The notes under the pieces: generated by a model
The model's database searches: none
The model's input: only the letters and a program-made list of their open reading frames with translations
Told to the model about the DNA's origin: nothing
Source: Pseudomonadota bacterium
GTDB taxonomy: Bacteria; Pseudomonadota; Alphaproteobacteria; Micavibrionales; Micavibrionaceae
Reading direction: 5' to 3'
Length of the DNA stretch: 64,000 nt
Assembly (NCBI GenBank): GCA_029558635.1
Contig: JAKQEE010000416.1
Coordinates: forward strand, 62,001 to 126,000
Part shown: piece by piece, positions 55,503 through 64,000 of the stretch
How the letters are laid out: the number at the start of each line of letters is the position of its first letter
Position numbering within the stretch: the stretch's first letter is position 1
Program-made: the position numbers and the translations under genes

Positions 55503-57938
55503 TCAGGCAACGATAATCGTTCCGGAATTGACCAGATCGTCGATATCCTGACCTTTTAACCCGTTGACAATTGCCAGATTGACAAAATCGGAACCGACTC
55601 CCGCGCCGTCAAGATCGACCTGAAGATAGCCGGTTTTTGAAACGGTTGTGATCTGCAGGAAATCAGAAATCGCGTCTGTGACAGGATCGTATCCACTCAG
55701 AAGATCTGACAAATCAATAAAATCTTCGCTGACATTGAAATCCTTGACAACATCGACGGCGTCGAAATTCAGATCAAAAACAAACGTGTCGCCACCTTTT
55801 CCACCGATCAGGACATCATATCCCGCGCCGCCATTCAGAATATCATCGCCGTTTCCGCCATTCAGGTAGTCGTCACCATTCCCGCCGGTAAGGGTATCAT
55901 TGTCATTCATACCATAGAGGCGGTCGTTTCCGTCATCTCCTGCCAAAACATCATTCCCGTCGTCGCCGTATAGTTTGTCGTTCCCGCTTCCACCGTTAAG
56001 AGTGTCATCGCCGTTTCCACCATAGAGGCGGTCATTTCCATTGTTCCCATGCAGCAAATCATTGCCATTCATACCGGATAGAAAATCGTCACCATCCTCG
56101 CCATAAAGAAGATCATTTCCGTTTCCGCCATAAAGCTTGTCACTACCACTTGCGCCATTCAAGGTATCATTCCCGTCTTCGCCATAAAGTTTGGAAGATC
56201 CGTTTGTGTCAATGGTTACAACGTCATTTCCACTGCCGGACTTGATAAAAACGCTGATATTCGTTGATGTACCGTCGATGGAAATTGTGTCATCTCCATC
56301 ACCGCTATAAATTTCATGCGCTGATTTTGTTTTTCCCTCTGCGCCCGTCGCAATGGAAATCAGATCGTCACCGCTGCCAGTCAGAATATAGCTTTTCAAA
56401 GTGTGATCGATATCCAGTAACAAATCATGGATCGTGGTAGCGGATTGAATGGAAGCTTTGAAGATGTTGTTGAAATAGAGCTCTTCCACATCACCGACAT
56501 CACCAAACTTTACCGCTTGGAGGTAACCCTCAAAGCCATCATGGATGGTCAGGTGCAACTCGTCATGACCGTTATTGTTGGTGCGTGCCACACTCAGCAT
56601 GTCATCTGCGATTTTTAATTTGAAATCAATACCGGCATGATCTTCAACACCTTCGAGCTCAGAGGTAAGATTGACCCACTTGCGGTTCGCCGAATAAACC
56701 GAAAAGACTGTCTTCGAAAGCAATTCTACGGACCCTCCGGAGGGTCCGGCCACCGCTGCCAGAGCGGCAAAAGACATGATGGTGTTGGCAAATTCGAAGC
56801 TCTCGATTTGAATCAGAGTGTCGCTGTCATATGCCCCCGTCAGATCCTGAAGCAACAGCGTTACGCTGTCCACCAGAGAAATTAGGAAGTTTGAAATACT
56901 GATGTCATAGACTACCAAATCAGTTCCCGCACCGCCGTTGATCGTATCATTGCCGTTGCTGGCAATAAAGATATCGTTCCCGCCATTCCCCAACAGGAAA
57001 TTGTCCGCATCATTGCCGATCAGCTTATCGTTTCCATTCCCGCCCGTGGCATTCTCGATAACGGCGTTGAAGGCAATGCCGATATTCCGTGTCATCCCGA
57101 CCGAGCTGTGCTGTCCGTCTCTGAGGTCGAGCGTAACCGAAGAGCTGTAAGATGAAGCATCAAACGTATCGTTTCCGCCCGCATCCCAGACAGTGTAGGC
57201 TTTCGTGCCGTTGAGCACATAAACATCATCGCTGGCATGCCACGACATATTGGCACCATACATATTTTGCAAAGCGGCAATATCGTAGACCATATAAGTC
57301 GAAGAGTAGAACGGTGACCAGTCATACGCCATCACCGTATAACGCGACGTGTTCTCGTCCCCTGTGAGTCCGGCAGTAAAACTGTGCTTCAACCCGATGG
57401 CATGACCGATTTCATGAAGCAGAGTATAAAAACCGTAATTCCCCTCGGTGGGTGTGGTTGTCGCCGAATAAATGTTGTTAGTCCAGACATCTCCACCGAA
57501 AGAACTGGAAGAGGGGTAATAAGCCCATGCACCGACGCCGGACGGCAAGCTGGCCTGACCGAAAGTCAGCTGATTGGTGCTGTTGGTACTTGTTGTCTCG
57601 GTGAAATGAAGATTTGTGAAGCTCTCAAGCTGGTCAAGAACGCGAACTGCCGCCGCTTTCATCTGGGCATTGAATGTCTGAAAATTATGAGCCTCGTCAT
57701 TACTTGAAGAGTAATAAGATGGCAAGGATGTCAGGAATTTATAAGTCAGACTGGTGGTTAACCATTTATAACCACTATAGAGACTATTCGCTTCGGCAAG
57801 CGTAGAACTGCTGCTGGAAACATAATCGCTGGAAATGGCAGAGGCTCCGCTATCAGAATTGTTTGCCGCACGGCAAGCCGCACAACCGCACCCCATAGGA
57901 AAATCCGAAGACAAACCGTATGTCTCTACTGAATTCAT
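55503..57938 (-). CDS. Serralysin-type RTX zinc metalloprotease
   Basis: An 811-residue secreted protease, expected to leave by type I secretion; no N-terminal signal peptide. The M10B catalytic domain carries HEIGHAIGLKH at residues 175-185 (three zinc His) and the Met-turn YTVMAYDWSPF. A long beta region follows, then at least 12 RTX nonapeptides of the GGNGDDxLxG type (about residues 540-740), which bind Ca2+, and a C-terminal secretion region. A cysteine motif CGCAAC occurs at residues 17-22. No transporter genes lie in the window. I start at 57938; an in-frame start 16 codons upstream is less likely. Confidence 0.93.
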   Translation of the reverse strand: MNSVETYGLSSDFPMGCGCAACRAANNSDSGASAISSDYVSSSSSTLAEANSLYSGYKWLTTSLTYKFLTSLPSYYSSSNDEAHNFQTFNAQMKAAAVRVLDQLESFTNLHFTETTSTNSTNQLTFGQASLPSGVGAWAYYPSSSSFGGDVWTNNIYSATTTPTEGNYGFYTLLHEIGHAIGLKHSFTAGLTGDENTSRYTVMAYDWSPFYSSTYMVYDIAALQNMYGANMSWHASDDVYVLNGTKAYTVWDAGGNDTFDASSYSSSVTLDLRDGQHSSVGMTRNIGIAFNAVIENATGGNGNDKLIGNDADNFLLGNGGNDIFIASNGNDTINGGAGTDLVVYDISISNFLISLVDSVTLLLQDLTGAYDSDTLIQIESFEFANTIMSFAALAAVAGPSGGSVELLSKTVFSVYSANRKWVNLTSELEGVEDHAGIDFKLKIADDMLSVARTNNNGHDELHLTIHDGFEGYLQAVKFGDVGDVEELYFNNIFKASIQSATTIHDLLLDIDHTLKSYILTGSGDDLISIATGAEGKTKSAHEIYSGDGDDTISIDGTSTNISVFIKSGSGNDVVTIDTNGSSKLYGEDGNDTLNGASGSDKLYGGNGNDLLYGEDGDDFLSGMNGNDLLHGNNGNDRLYGGNGDDTLNGGSGNDKLYGDDGNDVLAGDDGNDRLYGMNDNDTLTGGNGDDYLNGGNGDDILNGGAGYDVLIGGKGGDTFVFDLNFDAVDVVKDFNVSEDFIDLSDLLSGYDPVTDAISDFLQITTVSKTGYLQVDLDGAGVGSDFVNLAIVNGLKGQDIDDLVNSGTIIVA

Positions 57939-58049
57939 ACGAAAACGACCCTTAACCCGTAAACGCGATTCCCATTGACCAAACAATTAAGAGTACGGGA
58001 ATAATCTTAAAGTAAGGTTATAAACGGATAGAATTTTACCAATTCTTTA

Positions 58050-60476
58050 CTATCGGCTACCGACCAGAACTTCCCGTTTGCCGACGCGATTAGCAGAGCT
58101 GACAACGCCTTCTTTTTCCATCTGTTCGATGATCCGCGCCGCACGGTTATACCCGATCTGGAGGTGCCGCTGGATAAAACTGGTAGAGGCCTTCCCTTCG
58201 CGGGCAACCAGCGCCACGGCCTGATCGTAAAGCTCGTCGCCCGATCCGCCGCTTTCTTCTCCAAACTCACCTCCTTCACCAAACAGATCGCCTTCCGTGA
58301 CTTCTTCAAGATAGGAGGGTTCGCCTTGGGCTTTCAGGAAGGTCACAACCTCCTCAACCTCGCGGTCGGACACAAAGGGCCCGTGAACGCGGGTAATGCG
58401 CCCGCCTGCCGCCATATAAAGCATATCCCCCATCCCGAGCAGGGTTTCTGCCCCACCTTCGCCCAGAATGGTCCGGCTGTCGATTTTGGACGTGACTTGG
58501 AACGAAATACGCGTCGGGAAGTTGGCCTTGATTACGCCGGTAATCACATCGACCGACGGACGCTGCGTCGCCATAATCAGGTGAAGGCCCGCAGCCCGCG
58601 CCATCTGCGCCAGACGTTGAATAGCGTTTTCAACATCCTTTCCGGCGACCAGCATCAAATCGGCAAACTCGTCCACGACGATAACGATATAAGGCAACTC
58701 GGTCAGGTCGAGCGGCTGCTCTTCATAAACGGGTTTGCCGGTTTCGGGGTCGAATCCGGTCTGGACCTTGCGCATCAGGACTTCGCCTTTCTTGATCGCT
58801 TCGCGGATACGCTGGTTATACCCTTCGATGTTCCGCACACCCAGTTTCGACATGTTGCGATACCGGTTTTCCATCTCCTGTACCGCCCATTTCAAGGCAA
58901 CCACCGCACGGCCCGGATCGGTCACCACCGGAGAAAGCAGATGGGGAATATCGTCATAGACGGACAACTCCAGCATCTTCGGATCGATCATGATAAAGCG
59001 GCATTTTTCAGGTGGCAGACGGTAAAGCAGAGAAAGGATCATCGTATTGACTGCAACCGATTTTCCCGATCCCGTCGTTCCGGCGACCAGCAAGTGCGGC
59101 ATGCGGGACAAATCTGCAATGGTCGGATGCCCGCCGATATCCTTGCCCAGAACCAGAGGCAGCTTGCTTTGTGTTTTATCAAATTCTGGGCCTTCGAGCA
59201 GCTCGCGCAGAAACACGGTCTGGCGGCGCTTGTTCGGCAGCTCGATCCCGATCACGTTGCGTCCCGGAACAACAGCAACACGCACCGAAACAGCTGACAT
59301 CGAACGGGCAATATCGTCGGAAAGAGAGACAACGCGGGACGTCTTGGTTCCAGGCGCAGGCTCAAGCTCGTAAAGGGTAACGACCGGACCGGGGTGAATG
59401 CTCTTGATCTCGCCCTTGACGTTGTAATCATTCAAAACATTTTGCAACAATTCGGCGTTGCGGCGTAAAGAAGCCTCGTCGAGCTTTTCTTCTTTCTGCG
59501 CTTCAGGAACTTCTTCCAGAAAATCAATCGGCGGCAAATCCCATTCCGATGCATCACGCAAATTCAGCTTGGCCTGCTTCATGGCCTTTGATTTTTGGGG
59601 CTTTGCGGCCTGTTTCTTCGGGCGGACAACTTCTATTGCGGAAGAATCGTCATCTTCTTCCTCTTCTTCACACTCTTCCCCGTCGTCCTCATACTCCTCG
59701 TTGTCCTCGTCTTCATCGTATTCTTCTTCGCCCTCGTCGCACCCTTCTTCCTCATCATCCTCACTGAATTCGTCTTCCTCCGCACGGCGGGCGTCGCGCC
59801 ATTCCTGAAAACGGCTCCAGATCGAACTGGCCCCGCCAATCGTGGCAGCCCCTCCGCTCAGGAAGGTTTCGACCACCGCTTGCCGTTCGCTACGACGTAA
59901 CGCCATGCCGACAGCTGCCAGAACAAGACCCAGAACGCCCGCAATACCCGCAACAATGATGTGCGGATAAAACGTCAAAAATCCGTCAACCAGCGAAGTG
60001 ATTTTATTGAGCAGCAAAATGCCGCCAGCCCCACCCATCGTGGCGTGAGAGATCCAGCTGCCGCCTGAAACCGCACCTCCAGCGATCCCGAGGAGGATGG
60101 ACGCTGCCAGCAAAGCGATCATCCTCCCCCACAGAGGCCCGAAATCTTCCTGTTTCCACATCCGCCAGCCCCAAGTTATCAAGCCAAGCCCGAGAACCAG
60201 AGACCCTACCCCGAATATCTGAACCAGAAAATCGGCGACGTATGCGCCGCTCTGGCCCATCCAGTTCAGGATATTCTCTGGGCCAGCTACAGTATTAAGC
60301 GAAGGATCTTCGGCATGATAGGTCAACAGCGAAAGCAGCAGGAATGCTCCGGCAAAAGTAATCACCAGAGCCTTGACGTCATGAAGCCGCTCGGTGAGGT
60401 AGTCTTGCCAGCTTTCGGGCAGGAATCGCAAGAATTTCGAGGTTTTTTGAACACGAATGGAAGACGAACGGGCCAT
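58050..60476 (-). CDS. ftsK: DNA translocase FtsK
   Basis: Septal DNA pump for chromosome segregation. The 808-residue protein has four membrane segments in the first 190 residues, a highly acidic linker at about 233-277 (mostly Glu/Asp), the alpha/beta motor (Walker A GTTGSGKSVAVNTMILSL; Walker B VIVVDEFADLM) and the gamma winged helix that reads KOPS (TSFIQRHLQIGYNRAARIIEQME). The ATG at 60476 is chosen over a TTG two codons upstream. FtsK and the origin-linked ParAB/IHF genes share this segment. Confidence 0.96.
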   Translation of the reverse strand: MARSSSIRVQKTSKFLRFLPESWQDYLTERLHDVKALVITFAGAFLLLSLLTYHAEDPSLNTVAGPENILNWMGQSGAYVADFLVQIFGVGSLVLGLGLITWGWRMWKQEDFGPLWGRMIALLAASILLGIAGGAVSGGSWISHATMGGAGGILLLNKITSLVDGFLTFYPHIIVAGIAGVLGLVLAAVGMALRRSERQAVVETFLSGGAATIGGASSIWSRFQEWRDARRAEEDEFSEDDEEEGCDEGEEEYDEDEDNEEYEDDGEECEEEEEDDDSSAIEVVRPKKQAAKPQKSKAMKQAKLNLRDASEWDLPPIDFLEEVPEAQKEEKLDEASLRRNAELLQNVLNDYNVKGEIKSIHPGPVVTLYELEPAPGTKTSRVVSLSDDIARSMSAVSVRVAVVPGRNVIGIELPNKRRQTVFLRELLEGPEFDKTQSKLPLVLGKDIGGHPTIADLSRMPHLLVAGTTGSGKSVAVNTMILSLLYRLPPEKCRFIMIDPKMLELSVYDDIPHLLSPVVTDPGRAVVALKWAVQEMENRYRNMSKLGVRNIEGYNQRIREAIKKGEVLMRKVQTGFDPETGKPVYEEQPLDLTELPYIVIVVDEFADLMLVAGKDVENAIQRLAQMARAAGLHLIMATQRPSVDVITGVIKANFPTRISFQVTSKIDSRTILGEGGAETLLGMGDMLYMAAGGRITRVHGPFVSDREVEEVVTFLKAQGEPSYLEEVTEGDLFGEGGEFGEESGGSGDELYDQAVALVAREGKASTSFIQRHLQIGYNRAARIIEQMEKEGVVSSANRVGKREVLVGSR

Positions 60477-60715
60477 GGACAAATAAAACAGGGGCTTTGA
60501 GGTTAGAAAATAGACCAGAAGAGAGGAAGAGCAGGACGCCTTCGCGAGTGAACAGAATTTTACCTATATCCGTCCGCAATCGCAAGTTTTCTTGAAGGAA
60601 AACTGATCTGAAAGTCGGCAATCCACACCGTAAGACTTGATTAAACTTTATCGGCTTAAATAAAAAAGCCGTAGGCATGCTATTCAATCCCAAGTACAAA
60701 TTCAGGAGTTATGGA

Positions 60716-61987
60716 ATGAGTTTTATAGGCAAACCGCCAGAAACCGGCGATCCGGCGACCAATGCCGAAAGCAGACCAAAAATTTCAGCTCCTGCGGAAA
60801 AAAGGATTCCGGTGAAAACGCCGGCCACACGCATGACGTATCGCGGCAGGATCGGGGAATTGATGGGAATCCACATCATCAACCTGCTGCTCAGTATCAT
60901 TACATTGGGAATATACTCGTTCTGGGGCAAAACGCGCATCCGGCGCTATATGACCTCGCACATTGTTTTGAGCAAAGACCGTTTCGAATATACCGGAACA
61001 GGAAAAGAACTTCTTCTGGGATGGTTGAAGGCTCTTCTTATATTCTTGCCGGTTATTTTTGCGCTGCAAATTCCGGGTTTAAACCTGATTGCGCTACCGA
61101 TTTTCTTTGGGATTATTTCGGTTGCTGTCTATCTGGCCATGCGCTACCGCCTCTCTCGCACGAGATGGCGCGGTATTCGCTTCTCGCTCGCAGGCTCGGC
61201 GAAAAGCTATTTGTGGCTGGCGATCAAAAGAACGCTCATCAATGTCTTCACCCTAGGATTCAAGATTCCGAAATCCGACATCATGAAATGGTCTTACATT
61301 GCCAACAACATGCGCTACGGTGATATTAACTTCAAATTCGACGGAACGCATAAAGGCCTGCTCAAAACCCATATCATCACCATTCTGATCGGAATTGCGC
61401 TGATTGTGGTGGGGAACTCGATTGCAATGTCGGTTATCATGGCTGGAAAAATGTCTGAAATGGGCCACGCTCAAGCCCGTGTTGAGAAGCTGACATCTCA
61501 ACCGACTCAAACATTCCAGTCTCAGGGAATAAAAGCTGTGCCGTATTACGAAGAAACCCAAAAATCACCGGAAGACCTGAAAAGGGAAGAAGCAAAAAAA
61601 CTCTTGAGTGAAGTCAAGGCAATCATGCTTCCCATGATTTTGACAACCTATTTTTTTATTTTCGTAGCCGTCGCTATACGCCTCTGGTATCACGCGGCCC
61701 TTTGGCGTGCTAAATTCAGGGCGCTGAGCGTTGGTGGAATCCGTTTCAAGGCGAACATCACCGGTGGGGGATTGCTGAAACTCTACGGCGGCAATCTTCT
61801 GATCATCATCTTTACGCTGGGAATAGGTAAGCCAATTGCCCTGCATCGGACCCTTGCGTTTTTTACGCGTAATATCATGATTGGCGGAGATCTGGAAGCT
61901 TTGAAAGCCGAACAGGGTAAAAACGCAGGACCCACTGGTATGGGTGATGCCTTGGCAGCCGATGTCGGATTTGATCTCGGCCTTTAA
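60716..61987 (+). CDS. DUF898 (YjgN-like) multi-span membrane protein
   Basis: A 423-residue inner-membrane protein of the YjgN/DUF898 family: TYRGRIGELMGIHIINLLLSIITLGIYSFWGKTRIRRYM, the recurring GxxxLGIYSFWGKTR motif, with about seven hydrophobic segments and FTLGIGKPIALHRTLAFF near the C terminus. The start at 60716 has AGGAG 7 bases upstream. The M48 peptidase gene follows 13 bp later, a recurrent pair. Function unknown. Confidence 0.9.
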   Translation: MSFIGKPPETGDPATNAESRPKISAPAEKRIPVKTPATRMTYRGRIGELMGIHIINLLLSIITLGIYSFWGKTRIRRYMTSHIVLSKDRFEYTGTGKELLLGWLKALLIFLPVIFALQIPGLNLIALPIFFGIISVAVYLAMRYRLSRTRWRGIRFSLAGSAKSYLWLAIKRTLINVFTLGFKIPKSDIMKWSYIANNMRYGDINFKFDGTHKGLLKTHIITILIGIALIVVGNSIAMSVIMAGKMSEMGHAQARVEKLTSQPTQTFQSQGIKAVPYYEETQKSPEDLKREEAKKLLSEVKAIMLPMILTTYFFIFVAVAIRLWYHAALWRAKFRALSVGGIRFKANITGGGLLKLYGGNLLIIIFTLGIGKPIALHRTLAFFTRNIMIGGDLEALKAEQGKNAGPTGMGDALAADVGFDLGL

Positions 61988-62000
61988 AAGAAAGAGGTAG

Positions 62001-63128
62001 GTGGTGTCAAAGGGCTGTGGCAGATATACGGACGGAAAGACATCAAGTGCAACTGTTGTCTTTCTGCGTCTCTATAAGCAGGGAATAGGAATTTTTGAGG
62101 ACAAAGATTGCGCGAGACCCATCGACCGCTGGACCTATCAGGACATAAAAGTCAATCATGACTGGACCGACGGCGCCGGCGGAAGTTTCGAGCATAAAAC
62201 AAAATACGGCGCCACGCTGAGTATCGACAACAAGGCACTGTTTACACGAATGGGGACAATGCTTGAAGAAGCTGATCGCGCAACCTATCTGATCTCGACC
62301 CGTATAACGACGTTGCTGGCCTTGGCGGTTGTGGCTTTGGCTGTTGTGTTCTACGGCTTTCCCCTTTTATCCAAGTCATCCGAACAACTAGCCTATGTCG
62401 TACCGGACAGCGTTGAAAACAGAATCGGCAAAGTTGCTGTCGAGGCGCTGGACGGTGAATTCAGACCCTGCAACGATGAAATTTCTAAAAAATATCTGCG
62501 GACCATCATTGACCGCTTGCTGGCATCTCATGATGACAAAACTATCAAACCGGACATCCACATTTATCGCACGTCGATGGTCAACGCGTTTGCCTTACCC
62601 GGACAGAATATGGCAGTGCTGACAGGATTTCTGGAGGGTGCCGAAAGCGAAGAGGAAATCGCTGGTGTTCTGGCGCACGAGCTCGGCCACATCTCAAACA
62701 GGGATCCGTTGAAATACATCATTCAGGCGCAGGGGTTGAATGTTGTCTCGTCTCTCTCTTCTTCCGCCAGTGCCTATGGTGGTGTCGCGCAAATGGCGGT
62801 GACATTGTCAGAACTGAGTTATTCGCGGGAGAAAGAAGAAGCAGCCGATTTATTTGCATACAACTTGCTGAAAAAATCTGGGTACTCGACGAACGGGCTG
62901 ATTGCATTCCTGACACATGCTGAAGAAAAATCACCCAAGATGCTAAAGCCTCTTCAGGAAAATCTTTCTTTCCTATCGACGCACCCAAAAACGCAGGAAC
63001 GGATTGGTCGTCTCAAAATGGATGATGCGGTTAAAATTACATACAAACCGTCCCTCACACCGGAACAATTGAAAAGGCTGCGGAATGCCTGTCCAGCCCG
63101 CAGCCTCAAACAAAAGAATAAAAAATAG
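62001..63128 (+). CDS. M48-family metalloprotease (Oma1/HtpX-like), membrane-anchored
   Basis: A 375-residue zinc protease. The N-terminal region (GCGRYTDGKTSSATVVFLRL) is followed by one membrane segment at about residues 101-121, then a soluble M48 domain with HELGH in VLAHELGHISNRDP and a downstream Glu in SREKEEAADLFA that completes the zinc site. The start is a GTG at 62001 after GAGGT. It is paired with the DUF898 gene and probably acts in membrane protein quality control. Confidence 0.9.
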   Translation: MVSKGCGRYTDGKTSSATVVFLRLYKQGIGIFEDKDCARPIDRWTYQDIKVNHDWTDGAGGSFEHKTKYGATLSIDNKALFTRMGTMLEEADRATYLISTRITTLLALAVVALAVVFYGFPLLSKSSEQLAYVVPDSVENRIGKVAVEALDGEFRPCNDEISKKYLRTIIDRLLASHDDKTIKPDIHIYRTSMVNAFALPGQNMAVLTGFLEGAESEEEIAGVLAHELGHISNRDPLKYIIQAQGLNVVSSLSSSASAYGGVAQMAVTLSELSYSREKEEAADLFAYNLLKKSGYSTNGLIAFLTHAEEKSPKMLKPLQENLSFLSTHPKTQERIGRLKMDDAVKITYKPSLTPEQLKRLRNACPARSLKQKNKK

Positions 63129-63139
63129 CAAAAAGCTAT

Positions 63140-63436
63140 TTAGTGTGAACAGCCGCCTTTGCCGCCGCAACCGCCTTGCCCGTCGCAATCTCCGCCTTCG
63201 TCTTTATCGTGATGGTGGTGATGACCGCCGCCGCAGCAACCGCCTTCATGGTGGTGGCCTGCACCGCCCTCTATTTCGCCGTTCGGATCTTTTTCAACGA
63301 GCATAGCGACTTCATCAAAGACAGCAGCGTTTTCCATCATCTGCGCACGCAGGGGTTCGTTCTGTTCGGCGATGGTGCGGAAAAATGTTGCGGCGTCGTG
63401 TAACAGTTGGGACGCGAGTTGAGCGTGGGTAGGCAT
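63140..63436 (-). CDS. Small protein with His/Cys/Gly-rich metal-binding tail
   Basis: A 98-residue protein. Its first 60 residues are helical (HAQLASQLLHDAATFFRTIAEQ). The last 40 are packed with His, Cys and Gly (GAGHHHEGGCCGGGHHHHHDKDEGGDCDGQGGCGGKGGCSH, in parts), a strong Ni/Zn/Cu-chelating sequence. It could store or deliver metal, perhaps nickel. No maturation or urease genes are nearby. Confidence 0.75.
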   Translation of the reverse strand: MPTHAQLASQLLHDAATFFRTIAEQNEPLRAQMMENAAVFDEVAMLVEKDPNGEIEGGAGHHHEGGCCGGGHHHHHDKDEGGDCDGQGGCGGKGGCSH

Positions 63437-63453
63437 GAAAAAACCTTTCTGTG

Positions 63454-64000
63454 TTATTTGAGATTTCGGAAAGAATGTGCGGGGTAGCCGCCAAAGACTT
63501 TGACGTCCTTGGCAAAAAAGGACAACTCCTCAAGAGCAATCCCCAGATTGCGGTCGTCGGGATGACCCAGAACTTCGGCGTAAAACCGAGCGACATTGAA
63601 TTGCGGGTCAATATAGCTTTCAAGCTTGGTCATTTGCACGCCATTGGTCGCAAACCCGCCAAGAGCCTTATACAGCGCGGCAGGGATGTTACGCACCTCG
63701 AAAAATAAACTGGTGATCACAGGGCCATGGCCTTTCGTCGGGCGTTCCATTTCGCGCGCGAGAACCAGAAAACGGGTTGTATTATTCGGGATGTCCTGAA
63801 TACCTTCACGCAGAACATCAAGTCCGTAAATCTCGGCGGCGAGTTTCGACGCAATGGCGCATTTGCTCGTGTCATTCCATTTGGCAATATCCGCTGCTGC
63901 TCCGGCTGTATCGGCATGAATACGCGGGGAGAGCTTCAGCTCCTTGATAATTTTGCGGCACTGGGGCAGGGCGTGAACGTGGGAATAAACATCCTTGATG
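63454..64000 (-). CDS. pheA: Prephenate dehydratase, C-terminal part; cut by the window edge
   Basis: Converts prephenate to phenylpyruvate for phenylalanine synthesis. The visible 181 codons cover the end of the catalytic domain (IKDVYSHVHALPQCRKII, ADTAGAAADIAKWND, the conserved Thr-Arg-Phe in NNTTRFLVLA) and the ACT regulatory domain (SLFFEVRNIPAALYKALGGFATNGVQMTKLESY, then ARFYAEVLGHPDD). The 5' end lies beyond the right edge. Confidence 0.93.
   Translation of the reverse strand, partial: IKDVYSHVHALPQCRKIIKELKLSPRIHADTAGAAADIAKWNDTSKCAIASKLAAEIYGLDVLREGIQDIPNNTTRFLVLAREMERPTKGHGPVITSLFFEVRNIPAALYKALGGFATNGVQMTKLESYIDPQFNVARFYAEVLGHPDDRNLGIALEELSFFAKDVKVFGGYPAHSFRNLK

Noticed and set aside
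55780..56230. Possible DNA tandem repeat array
   Set aside because: The repetitive DNA encodes the RTX nonapeptides of the serralysin; it is in frame and protein-level, not a CRISPR or minisatellite.
58164..59297. A 377-codon open frame on the plus strand opposite ftsK
   Set aside because: It lies fully antisense to a clearly homologous ftsK frame and has low-complexity composition, so it is a shadow of the real gene.

Overview
The window is a gene-dense piece of an alphaproteobacterial chromosome, close to the replication origin. The evidence is the company the genes keep: mnmG-rsmG-parA-parB, aroE-ppsR, hemE-hemH with hemJ and rho nearby, chvI-chvG-rapZ-ahcY, coaE-dnaQ, the NDUFA12/mlaD/DUF2155 run, DUF1150 beside Hsp20, and GAAC-N7-GAAC SOS boxes. 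A Rhodospirillales- or Micavibrio-like lineage is my best guess, but the sequence alone fixes only the class. I see no rRNA, tRNA, CRISPR array, insertion sequence or integrated prophage.

Layout. 1-4.1 kb: 3'-truncated putA (cut by the left edge), divergent xseA, a conserved hypothetical gene and a TerD-family gene. 4.2-9.4 kb: mnmG-rsmG-parA-parB plus a second TerD-like gene, with two exact parS sites inside mnmG and rsmG and a consensus DnaA box just upstream of mnmG. 9.4-18.7 kb: almost all minus strand (aroE, ppsR, a ROK kinase, yggS, rho, hemJ, pyrF, lapA, ihfB, a hypothetical). 18.73-19.14 kb: a 410-bp AT-rich divergent gap before hemE that is the best oriC candidate. 19.1-24.9 kb: hemE-hemH, a tiny membrane peptide and an operon of CDF transporter, glucokinase, polysaccharide deacetylase and SAM-hydrolase-like protein. 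25-32 kb: a large secreted protein, hslVU, an Smr protein, two hypotheticals and ahcY. 32-38 kb: two small hypotheticals, rapZ with a changed Walker A motif, chvG-chvI, a PRC-barrel-like secreted protein, coaE-dnaQ. 38-43 kb: rfbC, truA, fmt, a pilin-like protein, a D,D-carboxypeptidase with a SPOR domain, and a phasin with PhaR-like operator boxes. 43-50 kb: clpS and clpA separated by two Cys-rich membrane proteins, a response regulator, RidA, NDUFA12, mlaD and DUF2155. 50-54 kb: an SOS-box-controlled leader and small virion-like protein next to recR, an FNR-type reductase, an ODC-like decarboxylase, Hsp20 with a ROSE-like RNA thermometer, and an NDUFS6-like zinc protein. 54-64 kb: a second pilin-like protein, a serralysin-type RTX protease, ftsK, a DUF898-M48 pair, a His/Cys-rich protein and the 3' part of pheA.

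How the genes fit together. Chromosome maintenance dominates: ParAB with its parS sites, the candidate origin, IHF-beta, FtsK, DnaQ, XseA and RecR. Proteostasis is the second theme (HslVU, ClpAS, Hsp20, M48 protease), and haem synthesis the third (HemE, HemH, HemJ). The most unusual item is at 49.9-50.5 kb: a strong promoter with two LexA-type boxes drives a short leader ending in an intrinsic terminator, directly ahead of a single phage-structural-like gene that converges on recR.
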